A stretch of DNA of 34,991 nucleotides from Methylomicrobium sp035916875 (GTDB taxonomy: Bacteria > Pseudomonadota > Gammaproteobacteria > Methylococcales > Methylomonadaceae): assembly GCF_035916875.1 (NCBI RefSeq), contig NZ_JAXUHN010000046.1, forward strand, positions 1-34,991. Direction: 5' to 3'. The notes beneath the pieces are model-generated. The model was not told the DNA's origin, did no database searches, and saw only the letters and a program-made list of their open reading frames with translations. Positions 1-8,234 of the stretch are shown here, one piece after another. The position numbers and the translations under genes are program-made. Position 1 is the stretch's first letter. The number at the start of each line of letters is the position of its first letter.

Positions 1-2
1 TG

Positions 3-110
3 AAATACGAGTGGCTGCCATTCCAATCGTTTACACCTACCGAACTTGAGGAGGCTATCGATGAAATCGGCGCTGGTTTTGGCTCTCAATACCAATTTAC
101 TTTCTGCTAA
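3..110 (+). CDS. C-terminal end of an unidentified protein (partial)
   Basis: An open frame enters from the left edge and ends at TAA 108-110, giving about 35 residues ending GSQYQFTFC. The segment is rich in Glu and aromatic residues. I do not recognise the family. It converges on the membrane-protein gene at 115-459 with only four bases between the two stop codons, so no terminator or recombination site fits between them. It may be the end of a real gene or a chance open frame; the short visible length does not decide this. Confidence 0.3.
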   Translation, partial: KYEWLPFQSFTPTELEEAIDEIGAGFGSQYQFTFC

Positions 111-114
111 GCAC

Positions 115-459
115 TTACCAAATTCCGCCCAAAGACCCATCAAACAGAAAACCAAGACGGTCAGCTTCATCTGGGGTTATTTTTGTGAATAGCGAAAAGC
201 GAACATGCAGATAGGTTGGCAACCAATACGGAAGTATTGTTTTGCCCAGTAGAATGATTGCGCCTATGTAGCCACCGATGCCGTAAGCAAGCGTAAGAAT
301 CAACCATATCCATTCCAGATCATTGCTTTTTAATGCCCTTTCCAAAGGGCTGGAAATTGGGCTGAGAAGATCAGCGCCAGCAGCTACGACCATGATGCCG
401 CCGAACATTGCGCCGAACTTAAATATCAGGTCGTAACCGTGTGTAAAGCGTATCGCCAT
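115..459 (-). CDS. Small hypothetical membrane protein, 114 aa
   Basis: The translation has two hydrophobic stretches likely to span the membrane, roughly residues 12-32 (GAMFGGIMVVAAGADLL) and 50-72 (WIWLILTLAYGIGGYIGAIILLG). A short polar C-terminal part of about 40 residues follows. No family is recognised. The ATG lies seven bases after GTTAGGC (466-472 read on the minus strand), which matches the GTTRRRY core of integron recombination sites. The gene is read away from the nearby integron-integrase remnant, as a first gene cassette would be. No attC can be found after the stop codon, so cassette status is only suggested. Confidence 0.5.
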   Translation of the reverse strand: MAIRFTHGYDLIFKFGAMFGGIMVVAAGADLLSPISSPLERALKSNDLEWIWLILTLAYGIGGYIGAIILLGKTILPYWLPTYLHVRFSLFTKITPDEADRLGFLFDGSLGGIW

Positions 460-481
460 GTCGTTGCCTAACGTTAAGTAG

Positions 482-497
482 ACACCTAGTTAGGTGT
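482..497. repeat. Short inverted repeat upstream of the small membrane protein
   Basis: Seven-base arms ACACCTA and TAGGTGT are separated by two bases. The repeat lies between the membrane-protein gene and the intI remnant, next to the GTTRRRY-like box. It could be an operator or part of an old attI region. Seven-base arms are short enough to occur by chance in AT-rich DNA. Confidence 0.3.
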
Positions 498-552
498 ATA
501 TTAATTTACGATCACCGGTGTATAGCGCCACTCTGACAATCTGTTAAACTGG

Positions 553-735
553 ATGCTACAATATTTAATTATTGGTAGCAACCTCTTTATACTAACGAAA
601 AATACACCTCACGAACTTCTTGATCAAGTCCACGACTGGGCTCGTGTCAAGCACTATAGCATCGGTGTAGAGAAGCTCTACGTGCAGTGGATCAAGCGAT
701 TTATCTTGTTCCATGGCAAACGTTTCATCCAATGA
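553..735 (+). pseudogene. Integron integrase remnant (intI N-terminal fragment)
   Basis: The 60-aa frame includes HELLDQVHDWARVKHYS and YVQWIKRFILFHGKR, which match the N-terminal SAM-like domain of integron integrases (compare LDQLRERIRYLHYS and YVNWVRAFIRFHG in IntI1). Homology starts near 601. The family usually has about 320 residues. Here the frame ends right after FHGKR; shifting frame there would read HPM, which fits the usual HP after FHGKR, so a small frameshift is likely. All catalytic residues (R, H, R, Y) are missing. Immediately beyond is an IS66-type transposase remnant, which probably truncated the gene. Confidence 0.7.
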
Positions 736-1015
736 CGGCAACGCCAATAACGGCAAATTTTCCCGTCGCCGGGCAATCGAGGCAGATAGAAATTTCCAGG
801 GCGAATGTCCTAGCTGACGGCAGGTGTCGATGACGTTGGCCAGCAGCGCAAAGCCACGCGATTTCCGTTCCGTCCGCGATCCTTGCGACCATTGCCGTGG
901 GATGACTCAATGCCGCGTGGTGCGTTCCGCAACATTGTTGGTCAGCGGCAAAGTTGGGTCGTCGAGCACCGCAGGCGGTTACGGTACCGGCGTCGGCCTG
1001 ACAGTCGTCGCTCAT
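735..1015 (-). pseudogene. IS66-type transposase C-terminal remnant
   Basis: Read on the minus strand, a frame near 975 gives LDDPTLPLTNNVAER, then a stop, then SQGSRTERKSRGFALLANV, IDTCRQLGHSPWKFL and RRENLPLLALPS. This is the C-terminal signature of IS66-type transposases (typically PLTNNEAERALRHWVI, then RTEQGSRAFALLASVIDTCR). A TGA replaces an expected Trp codon, and the sequence upstream (RRRYRNRL) is in another frame, so the gene has at least one stop and one frameshift. No terminal inverted repeats were found. It abuts the intI remnant and ends short of the DUF3581 gene. Confidence 0.65.
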
Positions 1016-1068
1016 CAGCACGTAAGAATGGGCAAATTCTGATATAAACAAGTCATTCGAGAACAAAC

Positions 1069-1797
1069 TTATTGCGGCAGAACCGCCAGATTACCTAGAT
1101 AGCCGTTTTTCCTGGCCAGATAGTCATCGACAAAGGCCTGCATCGGCCCAGATTCATAACCGCCCTGTACACTGATCGCCAGTTTTTTAAAGCCTGCGCC
1201 AACCACATTTTCGCCCGTCTTGATCTGAAAGTGTAAAAAAGCCGAAGCGCGCTTGCCATTGACTTCCATCTTCGGTTCCATCATTTCCACGGACGCTTGC
1301 CGAAAATCAAGATGATCGAACGACAACGTCATGCTTTCGTAAATCACCAGCGGCCGAGTGAGGCTGAACATGACGTTTTCCTTCGCCAATAACGGCACCA
1401 GCACATAGGGAAAATTTTGCCCCGAGAAAGCCACATAATCGCGGGTAAAGCTTTCGATCAATGCCGAATCCCGACTCAGGCCTCCCGAACGTTCGATCTG
1501 CAAATAGGTTTTACCCTGATTGTCGCTCACGTCAATCCGTTCGGCATCGGTATTGGGAAGGTTCAGCAGCACGCCATGCCCGACCATGCCGGAAAAGATA
1601 AAGTGCATATTTTGGCTCAGGCCATATTTCTCCAATGCCAGAGAAAAAAGTAAATCGCCGGGTACGCAAAAACGTTTGGCATCAACATCGTGCAAAGGGT
1701 TGAAATCATGCGCCACTTCTTTGGCGAACATGCTGGCTTGTTCGGCGAAAACACTGACACTGCCATCATGAATGCAGTAAAATCCTTTTAAAAACAT
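1069..1797 (-). CDS. DUF3581 family protein, 242 aa
   Basis: The protein is near the usual length for DUF3581 and carries the recognisable N-terminal block AHDFNPLHDVDAKRFCVPGDLLF followed by a FSGMVG segment. DUF3581 proteins are found in gammaproteobacteria. The NPLH and GDL segments recall hotdog-fold hydratases, but a reaction has not been established, so no activity is assigned. There is no signal peptide or membrane segment; it should be cytosolic. The gene stands alone, divergent from the flavoprotein gene with a 190-bp AT-rich gap that presumably holds both promoters. Start ATG at 1797; a weak RBS only. Confidence 0.85.
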   Translation of the reverse strand: MFLKGFYCIHDGSVSVFAEQASMFAKEVAHDFNPLHDVDAKRFCVPGDLLFSLALEKYGLSQNMHFIFSGMVGHGVLLNLPNTDAERIDVSDNQGKTYLQIERSGGLSRDSALIESFTRDYVAFSGQNFPYVLVPLLAKENVMFSLTRPLVIYESMTLSFDHLDFRQASVEMMEPKMEVNGKRASAFLHFQIKTGENVVGAGFKKLAISVQGGYESGPMQAFVDDYLARKNGYLGNLAVLPQ

Positions 1798-1987
1798 AAT
1801 GTTATTTTCTAGTGTTGATAGGGTGGAATAATTCTACCATACAGCATAAAAGGTTTCACTTCATGACTTCCGAACCGACGTGAATTCTGTTATTTGTAAA
1901 TCAAATTAATTTTTTGTGCGTTCGAATTTTTAACCGCGGTATTTAGATTAAAATGCGCGCCTATCCAAACTTCAACAAACTATCTCT

Positions 1988-3232
1988 ATGCCTGAATACA
2001 CCGCCCCGCAAGTTGCCATTATCGGTGGAGGTCCGGCTGGTTTGATGGCCGCCGAAGCACTGAGTCTTGCAGGGGTGCAGGTCGATGTTTACGACGCCAT
2101 GCTTTCGCTCGGCCGCAAGTTTTTGCTGGCCGGGATCGGCGGTTTGAATATCACTCACAGCGAAGACTATGACTCCTTCTGTGCCCGTTATGGCGATCGC
2201 CGGCCGCAGTTGCAAGCAATGTTAGACCGTCTGCCGCCGGCTGCCTTGCGTGCGTGGGTGCACGACCTGGGTATCGATACTTTTGTCGGCAGTTCGGGCC
2301 GCGTCTTTCCGACGCAAATGAAAGCCGCGCCATTGCTGCGGGTTTGGCTGCATCGGCTACGTAGCGCCGGTGTGCGCTTCCACGTACGTCATCGCTGGCT
2401 GGGTTGGAATGAGGACGGCGCCTTGCGGCTGGTGCATCCGAACGGCGAACTTGCGCTCAAGCCGCAGGCAACCGTGTTGGCCTTGGGCGGCGCCAGCTGG
2501 CCGCAACTAGGTTCGGACGGCGCCTGGGCGCCATGGTTGCAGGCCCGCGGGGTAGAAATCACCCCACTGCAAAGCGCGAATTGCGGTTTTGATGTGGCGT
2601 GGAGCCAGCATCTGCGTGAAAAATTTGCCGGCGCGCCGCTTAAATCGGTGGCGCTAACCTTTACCGACTTGCACGGCCATACCGAGCAACGGCAAGGCGA
2701 AATGGCGATCAGCGCGCATGGCGTGGAAGGCAGCCTGATTTACGCATTTTCGCAGCGGCTGCGCGAATACCTGAATGCCCACGGCAGCGCCGTCTTTATG
2801 CTTGATCTGGCGCCCGGGCGTGATGCCGCGCGAGTACTAGCCGAAGTCGGCCAGCCACGCGGATCGCGGTCGCTCTCAAAGCATTTGCAGAGCCGGGTCG
2901 GCCTTACCGGCATCAAGGTGGCATTATTGCACGAGGTGCTCGGTAAGGAACAATTTGCCGATGCGGCTACGCTGGCGTCGACGATCAAGGCCCTGCCGAT
3001 CACTGTGCATGCAACTCGTCCAATTGCCGAAGCAATCAGCACGGCTGGCGGCGTTTCCTTTAACAGCCTCGATCAACACCTCATGCTCACCGCTCTGCCC
3101 GGTACTTTTGTCGCGGGAGAGATGATAGATTGGCAAGCTTCCACGGGAGGGTATCTGCTGACTGCCTGTTTCGCGACTGGCCGGCAAGCCGGCTTGGGCG
3201 TTGTGCAATGGTTACAGACGCATGTTTCGTAA
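1988..3232 (+). CDS. NAD(P)/FAD-dependent oxidoreductase, PP_4765/HI0933-like flavoprotein, 414 aa
   Basis: Residues 8-35 form a Rossmann dinucleotide-binding motif (IIGGGPAGLMAAEALSLAG followed by a beta strand and acidic residue), binding FAD. Further family marks are GRKFLLAGIGGLNITHSE near residue 45, a LALGGASWPQLGSDG block near 165, and the C-terminal TAGGVSF and ATGRQAG segments of the HI0933/BaiN family. The length fits TIGR03862-type uncharacterised flavoproteins. The substrate is unknown. The frame is intact with a plain ATG start and no strong Shine-Dalgarno. It is probably monocistronic, with the next gene 170 bp downstream on the same strand. Confidence 0.85.
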   Translation: MPEYTAPQVAIIGGGPAGLMAAEALSLAGVQVDVYDAMLSLGRKFLLAGIGGLNITHSEDYDSFCARYGDRRPQLQAMLDRLPPAALRAWVHDLGIDTFVGSSGRVFPTQMKAAPLLRVWLHRLRSAGVRFHVRHRWLGWNEDGALRLVHPNGELALKPQATVLALGGASWPQLGSDGAWAPWLQARGVEITPLQSANCGFDVAWSQHLREKFAGAPLKSVALTFTDLHGHTEQRQGEMAISAHGVEGSLIYAFSQRLREYLNAHGSAVFMLDLAPGRDAARVLAEVGQPRGSRSLSKHLQSRVGLTGIKVALLHEVLGKEQFADAATLASTIKALPITVHATRPIAEAISTAGGVSFNSLDQHLMLTALPGTFVAGEMIDWQASTGGYLLTACFATGRQAGLGVVQWLQTHVS

Positions 3233-3402
3233 AGGACGCGGACAAAAGCAGTTTCAAGTTCTATCCATGGAGAAATTCAATTACAATCGCGCGCTAGTGG
3301 GTTCCTGATCAGCGAATAACAACAAAGCCGGCTTGCAATCGGCGAATAGGTTATTCTTAAATGGACCGCATTTATTTTTATGCCCTCTTCGGAGAATTGC
3401 CT

Positions 3403-5088
3403 ATGCACAACGCCAAGGGATTTTTTCATCAATTTATCGTACTGGCCGGCCCCTACTGGAATTCCGAGCATAAAACGGACATTCGCAACCGGACATTCGC
3501 ATTGATCGTGCTGACCATCATGCAGATCGGCATGGCGGTGGTGATCAATAAATGGAGCGCCGGGCTTTTCGATGCGCTGGAGCAACGCTCTATGGCGGAT
3601 CTGATTCAGCAGATCGGCTTGCTGGTGATCATTTTCTTGACCGGTATGGCGATTACCACGACCCACCTTACGGTCAAGCGGGGACTGCAAATCGGCTGGC
3701 GAAGCTGGCTGACCGAACGCGTAAGCGGCCAATGGATGGACAAAGGCCGGCATTATCAAGTCATATTCATACCGGGCGAGCACGATAATCCGGACGGGCG
3801 TATCGCCGAGGATGTGCGTATCGTAACCGAAGAAGCGATTCAGTTGCTGCATTCGCTGTTCTATAGTCTGTTGCTGCTGATCAGCTTTACCGATATTCTC
3901 TGGAATCTTTCCGGCACTCTGGTTGTCGGCGGCTTGCAGATACAAGGCCATTTGGTCTGGATCGCGCTGGTCTATGCGGTGAGCGCATCCATATTGGGCT
4001 GGTGGGTCGGCCGTCCGTTGATCGAGGCGACCGATGCACGGCAAACGGTTGAAGCGAATTTCCGTTTCGGTTTGGTCAAAGCTCGCGAGAATTCGATGGC
4101 GATCGCGCTGGTTCACGGCGAAGCCAATGAACGGCGGCGCTTTGCGACGCTATTTCAAGACATCAATGACGTGTTCGACAGGCAAACACGGGCCTGGCGG
4201 AATATCATGATGTTTACCTCCGGTTATTCGGTGTTGTCGATGGCCTTTCCGGTTCTTGTCTCGGCGCCGCGTTATGTGCTGGGCACGATTTCTCTCGGCA
4301 CGCTGATGCAGTCCGCGCAGGCTTTTCAGCACATGGCCTCGGCATTGTCCTGGCCGGTCGATAACATGGCCGCGGTCGCCAATTGGCGCGCATCGGCCGA
4401 CCGGGTGTTCGGTTTGGTCAGGGCGCTGGATCACTTGGAGCAGAAAATGGCTTGCACCAATGACCCGCAGCGAATTTGTCTGGAAAAGTCGCAGATTTCG
4501 GTATTGGGCTTCCATGGCCTCAGTTTGATGAAACAGGATGGCGAGATCATCGCCTCCGGTATAAACGCCGAAATTCGGCCGGCCGAACGGGTGCTGATCA
4601 ACGGCAATTCCGCCACCGGCGCCAAGCTGTTCAAGGCGATTGTCGGTCTCTGGCCGTGGGGCGGCGGGCGTATCGAATTGCCTGATGATGAGCCGATGTA
4701 TTTCATGCCGCCGCGCCCTTATCTACCCAGCGGCACGTTGCGTACCGCGATCTGTTATCCAAACCCTGTGGAGGATTTCACCAAGGCGGCAATCAAAGAG
4801 GCTCTGAAAAAAGTCGGCCTTGGCGAATTACAGGCGCAACTGGACACGACCGAGAACTGGGAAACCGCATTGACCCGGGAGCAGCAGCAACGCTTGGGCG
4901 CAGTGCGTTTGCTGCTGAATCATCCCAAATGGATACTGCTACAAGAGGCGTTCGACTCGCTCGATCCGCAGGGCGAGGTTGCAATGTTGCGTTTGATCAG
5001 CGATGAATTGCCCGAGGCCGCGATGTTGACGATCACCAACCAGCCGACAGCCGATGCGTTTCATCAGCGCCGGATTGTTTTGCCGTAA
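3403..5088 (+). CDS. ABC transporter permease-ATPase (SbmA/BacA-YddA type) with degenerate ATPase, 561 aa
   Basis: I start the gene at ATG 3403, eight bases after GGAG (3391-3394); an in-frame ATG at 3361 has no RBS. Residues 1 to about 310 form an ABC_membrane_2-type domain with several membrane helices and the typical FRFGLVKARENSMAIALVHGE segment. The rest is a nucleotide-binding domain, but its motifs are eroded. Walker A reads GNSATGAK (401-408, the Lys position is Ala407). The signature reads LTREQQQRL instead of LSLGEQQRL. Walker B ends LLQE (Gln514 for Asp). The H-loop has NQ where GH is usual. Transport of a peptide or lipid-like substrate is possible, but ATP-driven action is doubtful. 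Confidence 0.85.
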   Translation: MHNAKGFFHQFIVLAGPYWNSEHKTDIRNRTFALIVLTIMQIGMAVVINKWSAGLFDALEQRSMADLIQQIGLLVIIFLTGMAITTTHLTVKRGLQIGWRSWLTERVSGQWMDKGRHYQVIFIPGEHDNPDGRIAEDVRIVTEEAIQLLHSLFYSLLLLISFTDILWNLSGTLVVGGLQIQGHLVWIALVYAVSASILGWWVGRPLIEATDARQTVEANFRFGLVKARENSMAIALVHGEANERRRFATLFQDINDVFDRQTRAWRNIMMFTSGYSVLSMAFPVLVSAPRYVLGTISLGTLMQSAQAFQHMASALSWPVDNMAAVANWRASADRVFGLVRALDHLEQKMACTNDPQRICLEKSQISVLGFHGLSLMKQDGEIIASGINAEIRPAERVLINGNSATGAKLFKAIVGLWPWGGGRIELPDDEPMYFMPPRPYLPSGTLRTAICYPNPVEDFTKAAIKEALKKVGLGELQAQLDTTENWETALTREQQQRLGAVRLLLNHPKWILLQEAFDSLDPQGEVAMLRLISDELPEAAMLTITNQPTADAFHQRRIVLP

Positions 5089-5114
5089 GCTCTGCCCCAG
5101 TCCGCAAAAGGAGA

Positions 5115-6239
5115 ATGGCGTTGAAGGCGGCGTCCGAACAGAATCAAGGCAAAAAACTGCGCGGCGTAAATCTCGGCGGCTGGCTGCTGCTCGAAAAATG
5201 GATCACGCCCAGCCTATTCGAAGGGCTCAACGCAACCGACGAGACCACCTATTGCGCCGAGCTCGGCGAGCGCGCCGATACTTTGCTCAAACAGCATTGG
5301 AATACTTTTATCACCGAAGATGATTTTGCCTGGCTGGCAAGTGTCGGTATCAACGCGGTCAGGGTTCCAGTCGGGCATTGGCTGTTTGGGCCGGGTTATC
5401 CTTACCATCGCGCCTATGGCGAATCGGCGCATCCTTTTGTGGTGGGCGGCCTCGATATTCTCGATAGGGCTTTCGACTGGGCGGAGATATATGGCTTACA
5501 AATCGTGCTCGATCTGCATGCGGCGCCCGGTTGCCAGAACGGCTTCGACAACGGCGGCATCAAAGACGTTTGCGAGTGGCACACGAAGACGGAATATGTC
5601 GAACATTCGCTGAATGTGCTGGAACAACTGGCCGAACGTTACCGCAGACGCCGCGCGCTGCATGCGATCGAGGTACTGAACGAACCGCATTGGGACATTC
5701 CGACCGATTTTCTGAAGCGCTACAATCAGTCCGGCTACATACGCATTCGCAAGCATTGCCGGCCCGAAGACGTGGCGGTGGTCTTTCATGACGGCTTCCG
5801 TTCGTTCCGTGAATACACCGGGTTTATGTGTGAACCTGATTTCCGCAATGTCGTTTTCGATATTCACCGCTATCAATGCTTCGACCGTTCCGATATCGAG
5901 ATGGATATTTACGAGCACATTCAAAAATCATCCATTGTGTGGAAACAGGAAGCGGACGAGATCATTCAGGAACTTTGCCTGCCAACCTATGTCGGCGAAT
6001 GGAGTCTCGGCCTCAATTTGCATGTTGTCTCGTTGCGGGCGGAAGGCACTTTCAACCATGCGCTCGAGAGTATGGACGACTTCCAGCTCGATGTCGCTTA
6101 CCGCGCCTATGCCGCCGCGCAGTTAGCCACCTTCGAAAAATACCTGGGCTGGTTTTTTTGGAACTATAAGACCGAAACTACGCCGGAATGGTGTTTTCGG
6201 GAAGGCGTTGAAAGGGGATGGTTGCCTGCTCGTTACTAA
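5115..6239 (+). CDS. Glycoside hydrolase family 5 (exo-glucanase-like), 374 aa
   Basis: A full GH5 barrel is visible: RGVNLGGWLLLEKW at 16-29, RVPVGHW near 83, LDLHAAPGCQNG near 132, the acid/base Glu190 in VLNEPHW, His251/Tyr253 in DIHRYQCF, and the nucleophile Glu295 in YVGEWSLGL. The HRYQCF and NLGGW patterns resemble eukaryotic-type exo-beta-1,3-glucanases (GH5_9). No signal peptide is present, so the enzyme should be cytoplasmic, which is unusual for a polysaccharide hydrolase. GGAG lies one base before ATG 5115, which is too close; TTG at 5121 sits seven bases after it and may be the true start. The gene follows the ABC gene by 26 bp and is likely cotranscribed. Confidence 0.85.
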   Translation: MALKAASEQNQGKKLRGVNLGGWLLLEKWITPSLFEGLNATDETTYCAELGERADTLLKQHWNTFITEDDFAWLASVGINAVRVPVGHWLFGPGYPYHRAYGESAHPFVVGGLDILDRAFDWAEIYGLQIVLDLHAAPGCQNGFDNGGIKDVCEWHTKTEYVEHSLNVLEQLAERYRRRRALHAIEVLNEPHWDIPTDFLKRYNQSGYIRIRKHCRPEDVAVVFHDGFRSFREYTGFMCEPDFRNVVFDIHRYQCFDRSDIEMDIYEHIQKSSIVWKQEADEIIQELCLPTYVGEWSLGLNLHVVSLRAEGTFNHALESMDDFQLDVAYRAYAAAQLATFEKYLGWFFWNYKTETTPEWCFREGVERGWLPARY

Positions 6240-7252
6240 AATCGGCCCGGATCGCGGTGATGCCAATAAGCCACGGCCAATTCCTGTGCGGCTTCCTGGC
6301 TATCCGCCCTGCCGAGCAGTTTCAGCACCACCGCCGCCGTGCCTATTACAGACGCTTCCGCAAATTCATCTTGTAATTCCCCGCGCCAGACTTTCGCCAG
6401 TTGACTCGGGTCCAATTCCTCCGGTTTCACATGGCGTTTCGCAAACAAGGCCGGCCAGTCTTCGTCGGAGAGTTCGCCGTGATGCACGCTTTGCACGAGG
6501 CAATCCATGTCGGGATTGCGTTCGGTTTCGCCGCCTTCGCCTTTCAGCACCGCCGCATGCGGCTGCTTTAACAGCTGCGCGGCGAGTTGATGCACCGGCC
6601 GGTAGCCGGGATGGAAGATGCCCTGGATGCTGTAGTCGGCATTGAACGGATTCAACAGGCGCACCAGGGTGTGCACAGGTGAGCGCAGGCCTAGGATAGG
6701 GCGCAATCCGATGATCTCGTGCAGTTTCGGGCAAAAATGCTCCAGCGACAGATAGCTGAACGAGTGCTCCTGCAATTGCTGCTTTGCCTCTGCAATCGAT
6801 GTCGCCGCGGACAGCCCCAGAAAACCAAGCATGTCTTCGGTGTAAAGCCGCCCGGCGGCAGGCCCCTTCGCGCCGTGCATGAGCACCCTGACGCCGTTTT
6901 CGGCGAGCAGGAGCGCCGACAGCAAATACCAGGGCAGATGCCGGCGTTTGCCGGCGTAGGTCGACCAGTCCAAGTCGGCCAGATTTTCTCTATCGCCAGC
7001 GGCAAACGATTCGCGCGCGGCCTGGACGAAACCGGCCAGTTCTTCCGGCGTTTCTTCCTTCACCCGCATCAGCATCAAAAACGCACCAAGTTGGATCGGC
7101 AGCACTTCGTCCGCCATGATCATCCGCATAGCCATGTAGGCTTCTTCCTGGGTCAACGGGCGCGAGCCGTGCTTGCCCTTGCCGAGAATCCGAATGAATT
7201 CTGCAAACGGATGTTCGGGGTCGGAAGTTTGTAAATGGTGAGTGAAATTCAT
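6236..7252 (-). CDS. TrpD2/YbiB-like glycosyltransferase family protein, 338 aa
   Basis: The protein matches the anthranilate phosphoribosyltransferase-like YbiB/TrpD2 group: the N-terminal helical part has GKGKHGSRPLTQEEAYMAMRMIM and LGAFLMLMRVKEETPEELAGF, followed by LRPILGLRSPVHTLVRLLNP and a GEGGETERNP loop. Members of this group bind nucleic acid in E. coli and are not known to make tryptophan, and no trp genes are nearby. The start overlaps the heme O synthase stop by four bases (ATGA), so the two are translated together. The stop overlaps the convergent GH5 stop by four bases, leaving no room for a separate terminator. Confidence 0.8.
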   Translation of the reverse strand: MNFTHHLQTSDPEHPFAEFIRILGKGKHGSRPLTQEEAYMAMRMIMADEVLPIQLGAFLMLMRVKEETPEELAGFVQAARESFAAGDRENLADLDWSTYAGKRRHLPWYLLSALLLAENGVRVLMHGAKGPAAGRLYTEDMLGFLGLSAATSIAEAKQQLQEHSFSYLSLEHFCPKLHEIIGLRPILGLRSPVHTLVRLLNPFNADYSIQGIFHPGYRPVHQLAAQLLKQPHAAVLKGEGGETERNPDMDCLVQSVHHGELSDEDWPALFAKRHVKPEELDPSQLAKVWRGELQDEFAEASVIGTAAVVLKLLGRADSQEAAQELAVAYWHHRDPGRF

Positions 7253-8136
7253 GGTCTTATCATCAGGTAATGATCGAGCAGCAGCGCCGCGAACAGCACC
7301 GTGAGATAAATGATCGAATAGGCGAAGGTCCGCATCGCGGTTTTGTTGTCCTTGCGCCGCATCATCAGGACCGCGAAATAGATGAATACCAGCCCCAACA
7401 GCAGCGCCGAGGCGAGGTAAATCAATCCGGTCATTCCGGTTATATAGGGTAGAACGGTCACGATCAGCAGCAACACTGTGTAGAGCAAGATTTGCAAGCG
7501 GGTAAACTCGGTCCCATGCGTGACCGGCAGCATCGGGATGTTCACTTTCGCGTATTCCTCGCGTCGGGCTATCGCAAGCGCCCAGAAATGCGGCGGCGTC
7601 CAGACGAAGATGATCAGCATTAACAGCAGCGCATACGGATGCACTTCATTGGTCATCGCGGCCCAGCCGAGCAGCGGCGGAGTCGCGCCGAAGGCGCCGC
7701 CGATCACGATGTTTTGCGGGGTCATTCGTTTCAGGTAGACGGTGTAGATGAACGCGTAGCCGAACAGCGACAGAAAGGTCAGCACGGCGGTCAACACGTT
7801 GACCTTCACGACCAACAGCACCATCGATGCGATGCCGAGGATCGCGGCGAACGCGATCACCTGCGCGGCGTTCAACTCGCCTTTCGGCAACGGCCGGTTT
7901 TCGGTGCGGCGCATCTCCGCGTCGGCCTTGCGGTCGATAAACTGATTGATCGCGGCTGCCGAGGCAGAGGCCAAGGCAATGCCGGTAATGCTGTAAGCCA
8001 GCGTGTCGAGCGGCGGCATGCCGGGCACCGCCAGCAGCATGCCGACGATCGCGGTGAACAGCATTTCGAGGACCACATTCGGCTTACACAGGGTCAGATA
8101 TTTTTTCCAGGCCAGGGCCGGAGAGAGGCTCGTCAT
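7249..8136 (-). CDS. cyoE: Protoheme IX farnesyltransferase (heme O synthase), 295 aa
   Basis: This UbiA-superfamily membrane enzyme transfers farnesyl from farnesyl diphosphate to heme B to make heme O for terminal oxidases. The first Asp-rich motif is seen as INQFIDRKADAEMRRT near residue 63, with the following ENRPLPKGEL. The conserved NIVIGGAFGATPPLLGW and WTPPHFWALAI blocks are present. About nine hydrophobic helices fit the family. The length is normal. It is divergent from the M16 peptidase gene and leads a two-gene unit with the TrpD2-like gene. No cytochrome oxidase genes are visible beside it. Confidence 0.93.
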   Translation of the reverse strand: MTSLSPALAWKKYLTLCKPNVVLEMLFTAIVGMLLAVPGMPPLDTLAYSITGIALASASAAAINQFIDRKADAEMRRTENRPLPKGELNAAQVIAFAAILGIASMVLLVVKVNVLTAVLTFLSLFGYAFIYTVYLKRMTPQNIVIGGAFGATPPLLGWAAMTNEVHPYALLLMLIIFVWTPPHFWALAIARREEYAKVNIPMLPVTHGTEFTRLQILLYTVLLLIVTVLPYITGMTGLIYLASALLLGLVFIYFAVLMMRRKDNKTAMRTFAYSIIYLTVLFAALLLDHYLMIRP

Positions 8137-8234
8137 CGTAAATCACACCAACGTACACAATTCTTATAGAATACAGTGAACGCTAGCCGATTGAAATAGT
8201 CGGAGGCGCTAACATTGGTCAACAAGAGGGAGTC

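Noticed and set aside
466..495. A complete integron attC site (RYYYAAC ... GTTRRRY) upstream of the small membrane protein
   Set aside because: GCCTAAC and GTTAGGT both match the consensus ends, but only 16 bases lie between them and no inner L boxes are visible; true attC sites are about 57 bp or more.
725..1066. 113-aa open frame on the minus strand as a gene
   Set aside because: It is an off-frame reading of the IS66 transposase remnant, which matches in other frames on the same strand.
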